Part shown: piece after piece, positions 15,201 to 24,263 of the stretch | Position numbering within the stretch: the stretch's first letter is position 1 | How the letters are laid out: the number at the start of each line of letters is the position of its first letter | From: Sphaerolaimus hirsutus | Taxonomy: Eukaryota; Nematoda; Chromadorea; Monhysterida; Sphaerolaimidae | Assembly (NCBI GenBank): GCA_964036195.1 | Contig: OZ038452.1 | Coordinates: 11,030,704 to 11,094,703, forward strand | DNA length: 64,000 nt | Reading direction: 5' to 3' | Program-made: the position numbers and the translations under genes | The notes under the pieces: generated by a model | Database searches by the model: none | What the model was told of the DNA's origin: nothing | Seen by the model: only the letters and a program-made list of their open reading frames with translations

Positions 15201-18050
15201 AGCGCGCTGCTCGGCTGAAACTCGACCGCGTAATTTAGCCTGGCCGGCAAATGCCTGCTGCCGAAATGCCAGCCGAGCACCGACTCTGCCACTTGTAAAA
15301 AGCGGCGGTACAACTGACCGCTGGCCTCGCTGCCAGTGGCCGTGCCGGCGGATTTGTGCAGCGAGTCGAGCACCCGCAGGCAGTAAGAGAAGATGCGCTT
15401 CAAGTCCGTCGTCTGCGGAGACGTTATGTTTGGTTTGAACATTGGGCCCACACACACTAATTGACATTGCAAATTCGCGTCAACTCAGTGTCAATTGAAT
15501 AAAACCAGAAGTTTGTAAAAAGCATCACACTTAACAGGAACAATGAAAATGAAGTGTCATGATGTAAAATGACCTATGCTCTATCAGATAGATAAGTTGA
15601 AATCACAGTATCACTTAAATTGAGTTGACATTTAGTTGACACGAATTCAGTTGACATCCAGTGTGTGGGGGCCCATTGAAACATATTACTTACAATCGCG
15701 ATGTTACTAGTTTTGAACATATACAATATACCGTATTTCCTCGAAATACTCCCAGGGGGTTTTCATTTGCTTCAGTGTGAAAATTTTGAGGGGGGGGGGG
15801 TAAATCGAGGGTGGTTCTTAATTTATTGAACTCCCACTACTTTGACGTTGCATAAAGTACGCATACGTAGACAAATGCAACAAAACCCGCATGTAAATAC
15901 ATGTAAATGCAACAATAATATAGACTTACACAACTAAATGTATATGGTAAAAGCCCTGTCCTAACAAAACTCAGTAATTGTTTAGAACGTGTTCTGCACT
16001 ACACAGATGACAAACTGCAGTTTTTTGGCAATTTCATTCTCTTTACACACATTTCTCGTGGGGTTATTTCGAGAAAACACGGTAAGACACATGCATGAAA
16101 CAGTGCTCACCTCAAACTTTCGCTTAGCCTTGACGTGAAAGTCCCAGGGTATGCCGACGATGGCGGCGCGCCACGAGGTGCAGTACTCGGTGCAGATGGC
16201 CAGGAGCGCGTGGCACGCCAGCGACATGGCCCCGCAGTCGCACGCCCCTAAAACTATTGAAGCGTCAGTAGATATGTATAATTGCGCACCAATGGTCGCC
16301 CATACACTAGTTGACACATTTGTGTCAACTGGTCTGCGTCAACCAGGGGTTTTGTAGATTTGGACCCCCGCGGGGGTTCATATAGATAGTAAATCGCTCC
16401 TCCGGAGGGAATGATAGCTGAAAAAATTGGGGGGGGGGGGTTTGAGGGGTTCAATATATAGGCTTTTCCGAGGTATAGAAGGAAAAAAGGAAAAAAGTAA
16501 AAATCGCTAAAAGTAGGAGAAAAACAGCTAAAATAGGTATATAAGTACATGTAGTAAATACCAAAAATAGCTTAAAATAAGCAATACGGAACACGAATTA
16601 GAATTTTGAAGGTGAAAAACTATAAAAAAGTTCGAATTTTACTCTGAACTCTGATTCGGACTTTATGTTTCGCAGAACGATCTTTCAATGCACTAGACGT
16701 ATATTTATTATCCAACATGGCCGCATGGAATTTGGAGGTCGCTCTGCGAAATGTGAAGCCGAAATTAGAGTTGACACACATGTGTCAACTAGTGTGCGCG
16801 CCACCAAATGAAATGCTCCCGTTTAAAAAACCTGTATTATTCTGCTGCGCGGCCGCTTCGTTGACCAAGCGCTCGACAGCTGCGAAAAATGCTTCCGTGC
16901 TGCCAGACTTTCCGTCTAGAGTGCCGCGTTTGATGATCATGGCCATTGCTTGCAAACACTCGGCGACCACGTACGACGGCAGACTGAACGATCAAGTAAA
17001 CTTTCGTGAGCGACAATGAAACACGAAAATGGAAAGTAGACACGTGAGAACGGGGAAAGTGATTGTCACTTTATTCCACCCATAAAATCTAAAATTGACT
17101 GATCACTGGTTTAATTCGAGTTATTTCACTCATAAAATCTGACGCTAAAATCTCACAAAATCTGTCATTTGACGCATTTCTGCGCAAACGCCCCGCACAG
17201 TAGGATGACCACGCTCAAAAACTGCCAAACAAAAACAACCCCGAACAGACTCGCGCCTGTCCACAGCGAACTGCATGAGACACTGCCAAGCCCTCTGACA
17301 ATCATCAGCGGCGAGCAAAGGCCACTGTCTGAGCACGCTCTCTCTGATGGCGCTGACCACTTGGAACTGGACCATGCCGTCGACGCCCGACATGGACAGC
17401 AGCTGGACGGCGGTGGCCAGCGGCAGTTTGCCCGGCTGGCGGAGCGACAGAAATAGATTGTCGGCCGCTTGACGCTCGGCCGCGTCCGTAGATGACTGCG
17501 ATAGGTTTGGATGCAGACAGAGTCGGGGAGGGAAACAGAATGTTGCAAACAGGGACGTACCCAGGGGGAGGGGCCACCCCACCCCCCCCCCCCCCTTTCC
17601 CGGGGCGAGACCAGAAAGTGACCGGAAAATGCGACTTTTTCACCACACGTAAGTTATTATCATCAGATTTGCTCCATGTGGTCTAAAATCGTAATAAATA
17701 CACTCAACGGTGTGCTTTTTTGTATGTATTTTTAGATACATATACAGCGTTCCATGGCGCTGGCGCCCCATTCTGTAGGTAAAATATTACCCCCCCCCCC
17801 GGCCTCCGTAAACGAGCAGCCCCCCGCTCAAAAATCCTGGACACGTCCCTGGCTGCAAATGCCAGTTTTGTTGGCGTTTACAGAAACAACACTCAGAGCA
17901 AGTGACCTTCTCTACATCTAAGCCGCAACCACAAATAGGGACGACACCAAGCGACAAATAGCTAAAGGCAAGCAAAAGTCGAGCACCCACCATGACGACG
18001 TGGGCGGCCCGCTGCAGCTGCTCCGCCAACTGGTTAGCATCCACCGCCAT
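233..18050 (-). CDS. XPO4: Exportin-4, partial (3' end outside window)
   Basis: Importin-beta-family nuclear export receptor; in animals exportin-4 carries eIF5A and SMAD3 out of the nucleus with RanGTP. Exons 5' to 3': 18050-17991, 17495-17251, 16983-16832, 16247-16111, 15412-15137, 9286-9149, 8907-8777, 8398-8227, 7052-6873, 6671-6535, 6476-6364, 6025-5854, 3286-3085, 1899-1739 (an in-frame alternative starts at 1941), 1161-1002, 819-666, 404-233. All junctions are GT/AG and keep phase, giving about 920 codons of an expected ~1150. Diagnostic matches to the family are DSLQCLAHLASLMGEIF (exon 6), an IIKRGTLD block (exon 3), QDDLHWLLLFIG (exon 11) and CFTGAAEATRVQNAAF (exon 16). The protein is predicted all-helical HEAT repeats without signal peptide. 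The start is the only ATG before the conserved N-terminal helix. Exon 13 ends in a Pro/Asp-rich linker (PPPEDDDPPP). The 5.9-kb intron 15136-9287 is a nest of transposons. Identification is firm; the exon 14 acceptor is the least certain border. Confidence 0.93.
429..640. mobile_element. CCGTATTTCC-type TA element, degraded
   Basis: Begins CCGTATTTCCCGG after a TA and contains GAGGGGGGTATTTCG blocks in XPO4 intron 16. The right end is not clear. Confidence 0.5.
870..958. mobile_element. Small TAGGATTGGG...CCCAACCCTA element
   Basis: 89-bp element with complementary ends and internal GGGTTCGGGCATCGGGC. Flanks GGAAAGGC and GTAAAGTC match at 6 of 8 positions, a decayed 8-bp TSD. Confidence 0.55.
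1196..1404. mobile_element. TTGACA palindromic element (PIF/Harbinger-like)
   Basis: Ends GGCGCCGCACACGC and GCGTATGTGGGC with inverted TGTCAACT/AGTTGACA segments; flanked by AAA on both sides. Lies in XPO4 intron 14. Confidence 0.65.
1405..1640. repeat. AT-rich repeat with TGACATTTTAC / GTCAAAT motifs
   Basis: Degraded copy of the family bounded by CCCTGTAAAATG...CATTTTACAGGG-like ends, seen better at 34412-34560 and 61657-61805. Confidence 0.35.
2174..2556. mobile_element. CCGTATTTCC-type TA element
   Basis: TA-flanked, ends CCGCAAATCCTCGAATAAG and its complement ending GGATTTAGGG. Contains CCCCCCTCGAATAACTC blocks. The rest of intron 13 (1942-3084) also has a fragment with ACCGAATCGTGAAAAAACG near 1990-2030 and C-runs near 2890-2940. 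Confidence 0.75.
3443..3530. mobile_element. Short CCGTATTTCC-type TA element
   Basis: 88 bp, flanked by TA; left end CCCCATTTCCTCTAAATAC, right end complementary to CCGTATTTCCTCAAAT. Confidence 0.7.
3963..4376. mobile_element. TATCTATC / GGGGT...ACCCCTG hAT-like element
   Basis: Contains CAGCTATCTATCTATC and long C-runs and ends GAGACCCCTG. Flanks CTTCGGTG and CTTCAGTG form an 8-bp TSD with one mismatch. Same family as 35636-36052. Confidence 0.7.
4494..5641. mobile_element. CCGTATTTCC-type TA element, interrupted
   Basis: TA-flanked; ends CCGTATATCCTCGAATAAG and the exact complement. GGGGAGTTATTCAAGG units lie at both ends. It is split by the TAGGG element at 4678-5323, so it is the older insertion. 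Confidence 0.82.
4678..5323. mobile_element. TAGGGTTGG / AAAAATCG-array hAT-like element
   Basis: Ends TAGGGTTGGAAAAAAATCG and GCGATTTTTTT-rich sequence closing in CCAACCCTA when read outward. Perfect 8-bp TSD CACTGTGC. Subterminal arrays are AAAAATCG. Confidence 0.88.
6158..6320. mobile_element. TTGACA palindromic element (PIF/Harbinger-like)
   Basis: Almost complete palindrome with GGCCCCACACACGCTAG ends and CACCAAATGTCAACTGG arms; 3-bp TSD ATT. In XPO4 intron 12. Confidence 0.82.
7077..7205. mobile_element. CCGTATTTCC-type TA element
   Basis: TA-flanked; left end CCGTATTTCCTCGAATTACC followed by C-rich blocks and GGGAAATAC-like complements. Confidence 0.65.
7266..7551. mobile_element. 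Foldback TA element, short form
   Basis: Nearly perfect 286-bp palindrome with ends AACACCTTCCCGATCAAG; the centre is GGGGTCGCCGCGACCCC. Flanked by TA. Short relative of 50063-51539. Confidence 0.85.
7776..7963. mobile_element. CCGTATTTCC-type element with 16-bp tandem array
   Basis: After a left end CCGTATTTCCTCAAATTACC come about six head-to-tail copies of TGGTATTTCGAGGGGG and two shortened copies. Ends GGAAATACGG. Upstream, 7689-7760 is a partial second copy. Confidence 0.75.
8590..8720. repeat. CGGTA-rich repeat
   Basis: Repeated CGGTAAAC/GGTACGACACGGTAAA words in XPO4 intron 7, also seen at 40555-40715. Borders are not resolved. Confidence 0.5.
8972..9130. mobile_element. TAGGGTTCAAACG / GGGATC-array hAT-like element
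   Basis: 159 bp. Ends TAGGGTTCAAACGG and CCGTTTGAACCCTA; interior GGGATCGGGATTC repeats; perfect 8-bp TSD CCCAAAAG. In XPO4 intron 6, 18 bp from an exon edge. Confidence 0.92.
9382..10558. repeat. AT-rich repeat debris in the large XPO4 intron
   Basis: Contains GGTTTTTTTCAAAGG and AAACGGTTTTTTTAAA fragments related to the element at 27793-29144, plus an inverted pair around GCATGCCGCTGCC / GCGCAGTGTGGCGG (about 9640-10310). No clean ends or TSD found. Confidence 0.35.
10703..12560. mobile_element. GTGCACAAG-array element
   Basis: Both ends carry runs of GTGCACAAGTTGCCCCG and its complement. An inverted piece of host element sits at 10840-10905, and the ATATCG-array element 11302-12064 is nested inside. 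Element ends are AGTGCACAAG / CCAGTGCAC. Confidence 0.6.
11302..12064. mobile_element. TAGGGTTCAAACG / ATATCG-array hAT-like element
   Basis: 763 bp. Ends TAGGGTTCAAACGATATATC and the complement; subterminal arrays of AATATCGATATCG at both ends; unique AT-rich middle. Perfect 8-bp TSD ATCCACAT. Confidence 0.92.
12762..13384. mobile_element. TAGGGTGTCAA / AAACGG-array hAT-like element
   Basis: 623 bp. Ends TAGGGTGTCAA and TTGACACCCTA; the whole body is CCGGAAAACGGAAACGG-type repeats except a middle near GACAATCTGCATGAATTT. Perfect 8-bp TSD GCCATGGA. Confidence 0.93.
13455..13825. mobile_element. CAGGGACGTATCC-type element, left end worn
   Basis: Carries the family's GAGCGGGGGGG start, TGGCGCTATTGGCG block, ATATGTATG segment and the right end CCTGGATACGTCCTTG. 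The left terminal repeat is not intact. Confidence 0.65.
14291..14462. mobile_element. TAGGGTTCAAACG / GGTCCC-array hAT-like element
   Basis: 172 bp. Same ends as the GGGATC and ATATCG families, but the interior is GGTCCCGGTCCC repeats. Perfect 8-bp TSD GTGCCATC. Confidence 0.92.
15444..15674. mobile_element. TTGACA palindromic element (PIF/Harbinger-like)
   Basis: Ends GGGCCCACACACACTA and the complement with inner GTTGACACGAATTCAG arms; 3-bp TSD ATT. Just 32 bp upstream (minus strand) of XPO4 exon 5. Confidence 0.8.
15731..16082. mobile_element. CCGTATTTCC-type TA element
   Basis: TA-flanked; ends CCGTATTTCCTCGAAATAC and complement of CCGTGTTTTCTCGAAATAAC, with an AT-rich centre. Confidence 0.75.
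16294..16803. mobile_element. CTAGTTGACACA palindromic element with insertion
   Basis: Left arm CACTAGTTGACACATTTGTG and right arm GTTGACACACATGTGTCAAC, separated by a younger TATCTATC-type insertion from about 16345 to 16640. Confidence 0.6.
16345..16640. mobile_element. CAGGGGT / ATAGATAG-type hAT-like element
   Basis: Starts CAGGGGTTTTGTAGATTTGG and contains CGCTCCTCCGGAGGGA and a G-run, as in the 35636-36052 copy. The right end is worn. Confidence 0.6.
17550..17851. mobile_element. CAGGGACGTACC-type hAT-like element
   Basis: Ends CAGGGACGTACCCAGG and CCTGGACACGTCCCTG; 8-bp TSD GTTGCAAA / GCTGCAAA (one mismatch). In XPO4 intron 1. Confidence 0.82.
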
Positions 18051-18258
18051 TTTGGTCCTACTAAAAGATGATGATCACATTAGACAGACGAAACATGTCT
18101 AGGCGGGTGCACGGGTTATTTTGACGCCGTAACTTAAACTCCTCAGTTTTTACTTGGCAAAAAGTTGACAAATCGCAGTAGCAACTGAAGTTGTATAGCT
18201 CAACGATGACATTCCGATCCGCAAATAAAATAGGCTCGTCAGTTCGAAGTTGTCATAA

Positions 18259-18264
18259 TTTATT
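18259..18264 (-). terminator. Candidate polyadenylation signal of ATP5F1C
   Basis: AATAAA on the minus strand about 350 nt after the ATP synthase gamma stop codon, inside the 560-bp gap before XPO4. This gap (18051-18611) has no repeat or other gene that I can see. Confidence 0.35.
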
Positions 18265-18611
18265 AAAATTCTATTTAGTTTGTTTAGAACTGAATGCTGT
18301 AATAAATCAAAACTAGTGAAGAAACATAGGACAGTGACATGCTCCACACGAGTTCATACGTAAATGATCAATCCACCATTTAACCTTCACACCTAGATTC
18401 ATTACATCATCGATCAAAATAATAATAAATATATTGATGTACGATATTTGTCTAAAATTCTTCCTAGCGCGCAGACAAAAAAAGCGCGCGGTTCAAACCC
18501 AAGTTTTAAATTTCAACATAAAAACCGACTCGATTAAAATGGCTGCGCGCAAACAAATCTAAATAGGAATCACTCAAACAGGGCCTAGACTTGAGGTGTG
18601 AAATGTGCAAA

Positions 18612-21600
18612 TCAACCCTCCAGGGCCACGGCGCCGCTGATGATCTCGATGAGCTCGGTGGTGATGACCGCCTGCCTGGTCCTGTTGTAGTAGATGGTCA
18701 ACTTGTCGATCATCTCGCCCGCGTTCTTGGTGGCCGCGTCCATGCTCGTCATGCGAGAGCTGTGCTCCGCTGTGGCTGCTTCCTTGAGCACGTAGTACAG
18801 CAGGCTGGCCAGACTGGGGAGGGGGGGGGGGTGTAAATGTTTGCATGTTTCGACGTCGCTGCGACGACATGTATTTAGTTCACTTTGAATTTATTCAATA
18901 TAATAGCTTTATAAACGCTAGTTTTCAACTGAAATCTGTTAAGTTGATAGGGATAAAAAAATTGATTCTGATAAACTCAAATGCGTTCAGGGCTGATTCA
19001 AGAGTTTTCGAAATTTCGAGCGCGCGTTGAAAACCAGCGTTGAAATAAAAAACAGTAAAATTTTATGCATTTTATATAGTCCATGTGTAACATAATTTTT
19101 GCTAACGATTTGTCGATAATCAGATTCAAGGACGTATCCAGGGGGGGGGGGCGGGGGGGGCTGCAGCCCCCCCCCCGTTCCCGGGTGAGACCGGAAAAAA
19201 TCGAGGAAAATGCCGTTTTTGGTACTAATTTCCAAGGTACTATGTAAAAATTTTGCGCGCGAGCGCGCATTTTTCCACCGTCCACCGGAATTATCGGAAA
19301 ATCGAAACCTGCACCCTCAAACATCTATAAAATACGTTGAATTTCGTGCCTATCACTCTATATGTATGTATATTTACATACATATCGGCGGTTCATGGCG
19401 CCAGCGCCAACGCCAATGACGCCATGGCGTGGCGCCTACGAATGGCGCCAGCGCCATGGCGCCATTCCGCCACTGTATAGGTAAAATTTTAGGGGGGGGG
19501 GCTGAGCCCCCCCCCCCCCGTTCGCCGGGCTCTGTAAACAAACAGCCCCCCCCGCTCAAAAATCCTGGATACGTCCCTGATCGGATTTGATGCTGCGGTC
19601 GAGAAAATTCGCTTGACAACAGCAGTGCTGTCATAACAGAACATGAACTGGCACAATTACTTCTAAATGGCAGCATTTTCTCGCTATATAGCACACATAT
19701 CCTACATGAAAAACCTGAGTCTCCTAAAATCAATAAATACGGACACTAGAAACTCCACCTGAACTCCAAGTAACTCCTGAGTACATTCTCGTCGACGCTG
19801 TCGTACAGGGTCATCTTTTCTGCGTTGCGCACCACGTCCATAGAGAAAAAGGGCAGCTTCATTGTCGTATATGACACGACCGTCCTGAGCCACAAAGAAT
19901 GTGAAGCATTGTTTATGCGTGGTTGAATTGGGATGTGTAATAATGTTTTAGAGACCCTCCTTTTATTTTAAAAACTTTCTTAACAGTTTAAAAAAAGATT
20001 TTTTAAGCTAAGAGATAGGGTTCAAACGGGATCCCGATCCCGGATCCCGTGAAATTCCGGGATTTTGCAGTCCCGATCCCGATCCCGAAAAGTTTCAAAT
20101 CCCGATCCCGAGAAACTCCCAAGTCCGGGATCCCGATCCCGGAAAAAACAGTAAAATTATATAAAGTGAAAAATGAGGTGAAAAAACGAAAAACCCCCAG
20201 CGTCCATTTTATACCACGTTGCTGGCATCCAACAGTGTTTTGAGACCTTTATGAACACCTGTGGATGCCAGAACATTGGCCAAAATCTCTATCCCAAGAC
20301 CCCAATCCCGATCCCGAAAAAATGCCAATCCCGATCCCGATCCCGTGACCCCAATCCCGGCCAATCCCGATCCCGAAATCTCAAAAAACCAATCCCGATC
20401 CCGATCCCGAAAAGTCAATCCCGTTTGAACCCTACTAAGAGACAACAAGTCTCAGTACCTTGTGATGTTTAATCCCATAAATCAAAATTTGTATTTTTTT
20501 TCAAAATTTGACGCATCTTTCAAGATTACATTTTTTTAAATTTGGCGCTCCCCGTGGAGCTTGTAGAATATTAACCAACAATTAGGGTGTCAAAAAAATT
20601 TTTTTACAGAAAACGGAAACGGAAATTTTTTTTCAGCGGCCGGAAAACGGAACGGAAAAATTTGCACTTGGCGGAAAACAGAAACGGAAATGGAAAAAAG
20701 TTTCAGCGGCCGGAAAACGGAAAAAGAGGCCGGAAAAACGGAAACGGAAAAATCAAATTTGCACAGAAATGGAAAAACTTGCTGAAATTTTGCCTGAAAA
20801 CAGATAAAATTTGCTGAAATTGTGCTTGAAGTGGAAAAAATTTGCAGTAATTTTGCTGGAAGCAGAAATTTTTTTTACATCATTGACAATCTGCATGAAT
20901 TTCTGCCAGTTTGGCTGATCAGAAAACAGAAAGTTGAGCCAGAAAAACATAAAATGAGGCGGAAAAATGGAAAATCGAGGCGGAAAATGGAAAAAAGGCG
21001 AAAAAACTGGAAATTGAGGCGGAAAACGTAAAAAGGCGGAAAAACTGAAATTTTTGCCGGAAAACGGAAAATGAGCCGGAAAAACGGACACGGAAAAAAA
21101 AGTTGCCGGAAAACGGAACAGAAAACGGAAAAAAATTTCAGCAGCCGGAAAACGGAACGGAAAAAATTTGCCTGCGGAAAACGGAAACGGAAAACGGAAA
21201 TTTGACACCCTACCAACAATCAACCCACCGTATAATCGGTGGCTGTACCGGGATCAATTCGACGTTGAGACGTAAACACCCATATTAGAAGTAAAATGAG
21301 AAGTGAAAGGATAATTGAAATGTGAAATTATAAATGAAAAGTTTACTTAACTTAAACGCTATATAACTTTTTACATCACTTCACCGCTCATTTTTCACTT
21401 CAAATATGGTTTTTTAAATTCTCCATTTGCTGAATTGGCACCACAATTAACAAAACAAATGTCTCAAAAGCTCACTTGAATCTATTAAATATGACTTCGC
21501 CCTGTTTGAAATCAAATCCGCAGTTGAGAATCGCCTCGGCCAGATACTTGGCATCAGCGAAAGTGGGCGGGGCGCGGCCGATTTCGTTGATCGAAGCGAT

Positions 21601-23531
21601 GATGTTCTTTGCGAAGCGTCTGCGCAAATAAATAAGAGTCGGAACAGTGTTCAAACCACTGTTTGCAAAAAACTTTCGCGATAGATGCCTCAACATGTGT
21701 GACAAGTCAACTGTACAATTGAGAAAAACATTCAAGCCCAATGTAACCAATAGATTTTCTACGATTGGAAGCAAACGCACGAGAGTGGGCACCAATTTGC
21801 ATCTCGAATGACCATGTTTATGCATGCGACAGAAAAATAATTACACCAAATACAAAAGCTAAATAATTTGTTACCTATGATGCTCTATATTTGGCGGTAG
21901 ACTTTATCAATCGATACTCAGTTTCAAAGTGATTTTGAATAACAGCATTAATTAAACGCAGTAACTTTTTAAGTTTCCATCTCTCTATTAAACAGTAATA
22001 AAATGCCCCACAAGCAACATCAGAAAACAATTACCTGGACAACATCTGTTTGGACTTGTCTCCCACGCAAATAATCTTAGTGTTATCCAGTGTCTTCTTA
22101 TACTCCTCAGTCATGTCGCGCATGATGGTCTTGCTCACGGACGAGTGTACAGCGCCGCACAGACCCCGGTCCGAAGTCATGGCGATGATCAAGTGCTGCG
22201 GCTGTTTCTCTTCCTTAGTGATCTCCGCGCACTCGTAGAATGCTGCGATCAGAGATGTGTGGTGAAACGGATTACAATGGACCTGCGCACACTAGTTTTC
22301 ACACGAAATTTCGAAAACTCATAAATGAGCTATGAACTGTTTGAGCCATAATTGTTTGAGTTTTCCACAATGAGTAATTTTTAATCTCCGTCAACTGTAG
22401 TTGACGGCCACGGCATTGTAGAAAACTCACATTGCGTTCTAAGCTGACCTGTTAATTTTCAATCTTTTGTGTGAAAACTAGTGTGCGCATGCACATTGTT
22501 GAATCATACTTTCTGCTGATGAGGTTATGACATAAAACATCCGAGGCTAAAATGTAAAATAAAGCCGCTCCACACACACTTAAATAAGTTCGAACGTTTT
22601 TTGGCAAAGTATGAATACCGTAGTTCTTTTAATAGAAGAGCGCCGTTCTATTTTTCTTCGGTAAGAAGAAATATGGTATTCATACTTAGCGAAAAAACAT
22701 TCGAACTTATTTTGAAAATCGCTGTGTGTGGAGCGGCAATAGCAGATAAAGTACCCGGCATAGGTCAGGGCAAACCTGCACCCTGTGTCAGGGAAAAGTC
22801 CCCATATGATGACTTGATAATGTGCCAAATTGCTGATGATGTTGTTCAAATATAAATAATATGTAAAAAATAGGTATGTAACCATATGTATATACAAAAA
22901 TAGCGATAATGAAGATGAAAATTAGCAAAATAGCGTATTTTAGAGCATATTTTATCGATTTTGAGCAAAATTATAGGGAAACATCGCTTGGGCTTGGGTC
23001 AAATCGCTTGTGCAAGTTGTCCACTGGAACAAGACATCATACGTGGTGCGATCCATATCAGATCAAATGACAAATTGCGAATTTATTGACAAAATGTTTC
23101 ATGTCATCAGAAATCATTTGATAAAAACTTGAATGTTCTCAAAACACGGCAATTTGCACACTACTCTGAAGTTCACATAGAGGTCAGTTCACAGTGTGGG
23201 TACTCAGCGTACAAACCACTGAGGATTGTTTGAAGTAAATCATAAACATACCAGTGATGCCATCGCCATACGGCAAAGCGGGTTTTAACTCGCGCTCAGC
23301 CTTGGCATACTTGGCCGCTGCCACCATCTTCATGGATGCGGTGATCTTCTGAATGTTCTTGACCGATTTCAATCGGATTGAAACTGCAATCGCGAATTTG
23401 GATGAGTGCCAAACGAACGTTCACTACAACGTCAACGGGAAATTTAGCATAAAACACGCAAACCGACTGTCCTTCAGTGTGGCATAATTTCTGACGGGTA
23501 GCACCACCGCACTGGCTGTGTGTCGCAACAT
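18612..23531 (-). CDS. ATP5F1C: ATP synthase F1 gamma subunit, mitochondrial
   Basis: Central rotor shaft of mitochondrial F1-ATPase, turning inside the alpha3-beta3 ring. Exons 5' to 3': 23531-23468, 23383-23252, 22242-22035, 21619-21476, 19884-19759, 18813-18612; total 876 nt, 291 aa plus stop, close to the usual ~298. Exon 1 encodes a short basic presequence ([20 protein letters not shown]) followed by [20 protein letters not shown], the family's N-terminal helix. Exon 3 is the central Rossmann-like part, beginning AFYECAE. Exon 6 carries the C-terminal helix ending [17 protein letters not shown]. Introns hold one 8-bp-TSD repeat (19127-19579), a GGGATC-array element (20016-20434) and an AAACGG-array element (20583-21212). 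The last-exon acceptor has an almost pure C tract (minus strand) as its polypyrimidine tract. It lies upstream of XPO4 on the same strand, with about 560 bp between. Confidence 0.97.
19127..19579. mobile_element. CAGGGACGTATCC-type hAT-like element
   Basis: Ends CAAGGACGTATCCAGG and CCTGGATACGTCCCTG; interior GCGCCAGCGCCATGGCGCC palindromes; 8-bp TSD ATCAGATT / ATCGGATT (one mismatch). Confidence 0.85.
20016..20434. mobile_element. TAGGGTTCAAACG / GGGATC-array hAT-like element
   Basis: 419 bp. Arrays of GATCCCGATCCCG at both ends and a short unique middle; perfect 8-bp TSD CTAAGAGA. In ATP5F1C intron 4. Confidence 0.92.
20583..21212. mobile_element. TAGGGTGTCAA / AAACGG-array hAT-like element
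   Basis: 630 bp, colinear with 12762-13384; perfect 8-bp TSD CCAACAAT. Confidence 0.93.
22283..22492. mobile_element. CACACTAGTTTTCACAC palindromic element
   Basis: Ends GCGCACACTAGTTTTCACAC and its complement; a central GTCAACTGTAGTTGAC palindrome. Related copies at 46620-46770 and 62125-62358. Confidence 0.65.
22566..22735. mobile_element. GCTCCACACACAC long palindrome
   Basis: Inverted arms GCCGCTCCACACACAC ... GTGTGTGGAGCGGC with inner AATAAGTTCGAA / TTCGAACTTATT. Single copy of this type seen here. Confidence 0.65.
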
Positions 23532-24263
23532 CTCGGCTACTTCAAAGGGCGCCACACAGGCACGACCAAGTAAGGTTTTTTATTTTTACGACTCAAACAA
23601 TGGTACCTGAAAAATGTTTTACACGACATAAAAGTAGCATCCCACAAATATTTATTTTAGCAAGTAAACGAGGGAATACACGTATATCAATAAAGAAAAA
23701 TAACAGAAATATACGGTGAGTGTTCCCACTGTTGGATGGAAGTAGAAGGAATGGTTGAAGTATTGACGACGTGCGGGACATAACTTATACCAGTCAGTAT
23801 TTGGATACCCTCTTTGGAAACCATTCAATAGTTGCGAAATCGGAGACAAGACTGTCGCGGAAATGCCACGGTCACCATTTTGGCATGGGAAATGAGCCTA
23901 AAGCACCTAACAAAAAATCTGTGTAAAAATACATCTAAAAAGATAACATAATCCGACTATTTTACCACACTTTGACGATCGGTTTATAATATTAACAAAA
24001 TTTGCTGCGCAAAATATAGGTCGGCGTAATCTGCTTGCAGCAGACGGTACATATTCACATTTTTCCCGCCTATATCAGTATCCAAAAACTCGAAACGCGT
24101 TCAATAAACTCCTTGACACCCATTGATTTGACCCAAATCAGAAAACCTCCCCGCAGTGTGAAAATTCAAATTCAAATTCGTGAAAATAGAAAAAAATCGG
24201 GGGTCAGTCTCGTGCTCACTCATCTACGACAGTCGGCAGTGTCGTCTTGGCTGGTCGAGCGGC
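23532..24263. promoter_or_regulatory. Divergent 5' region between ATP5F1C and LIN54
   Basis: The ATP5F1C start (minus) and the first visible LIN54 ATG (plus) face away from each other across 732 bp. This stretch has no recognised repeat family and no conserved coding segment, so it probably holds both promoters and 5' UTRs. No TATA box could be assigned confidently. Confidence 0.45.

Noticed and set aside
18480-18500. GGTTCAAACCC as a tRNA T-arm
   Set aside because: No matching acceptor, D or anticodon stems could be placed around it.
22601-22855. 84-codon frame in ATP5F1C intron 3
   Set aside because: It lies mostly in a palindromic repeat and shows no similarity to known proteins.
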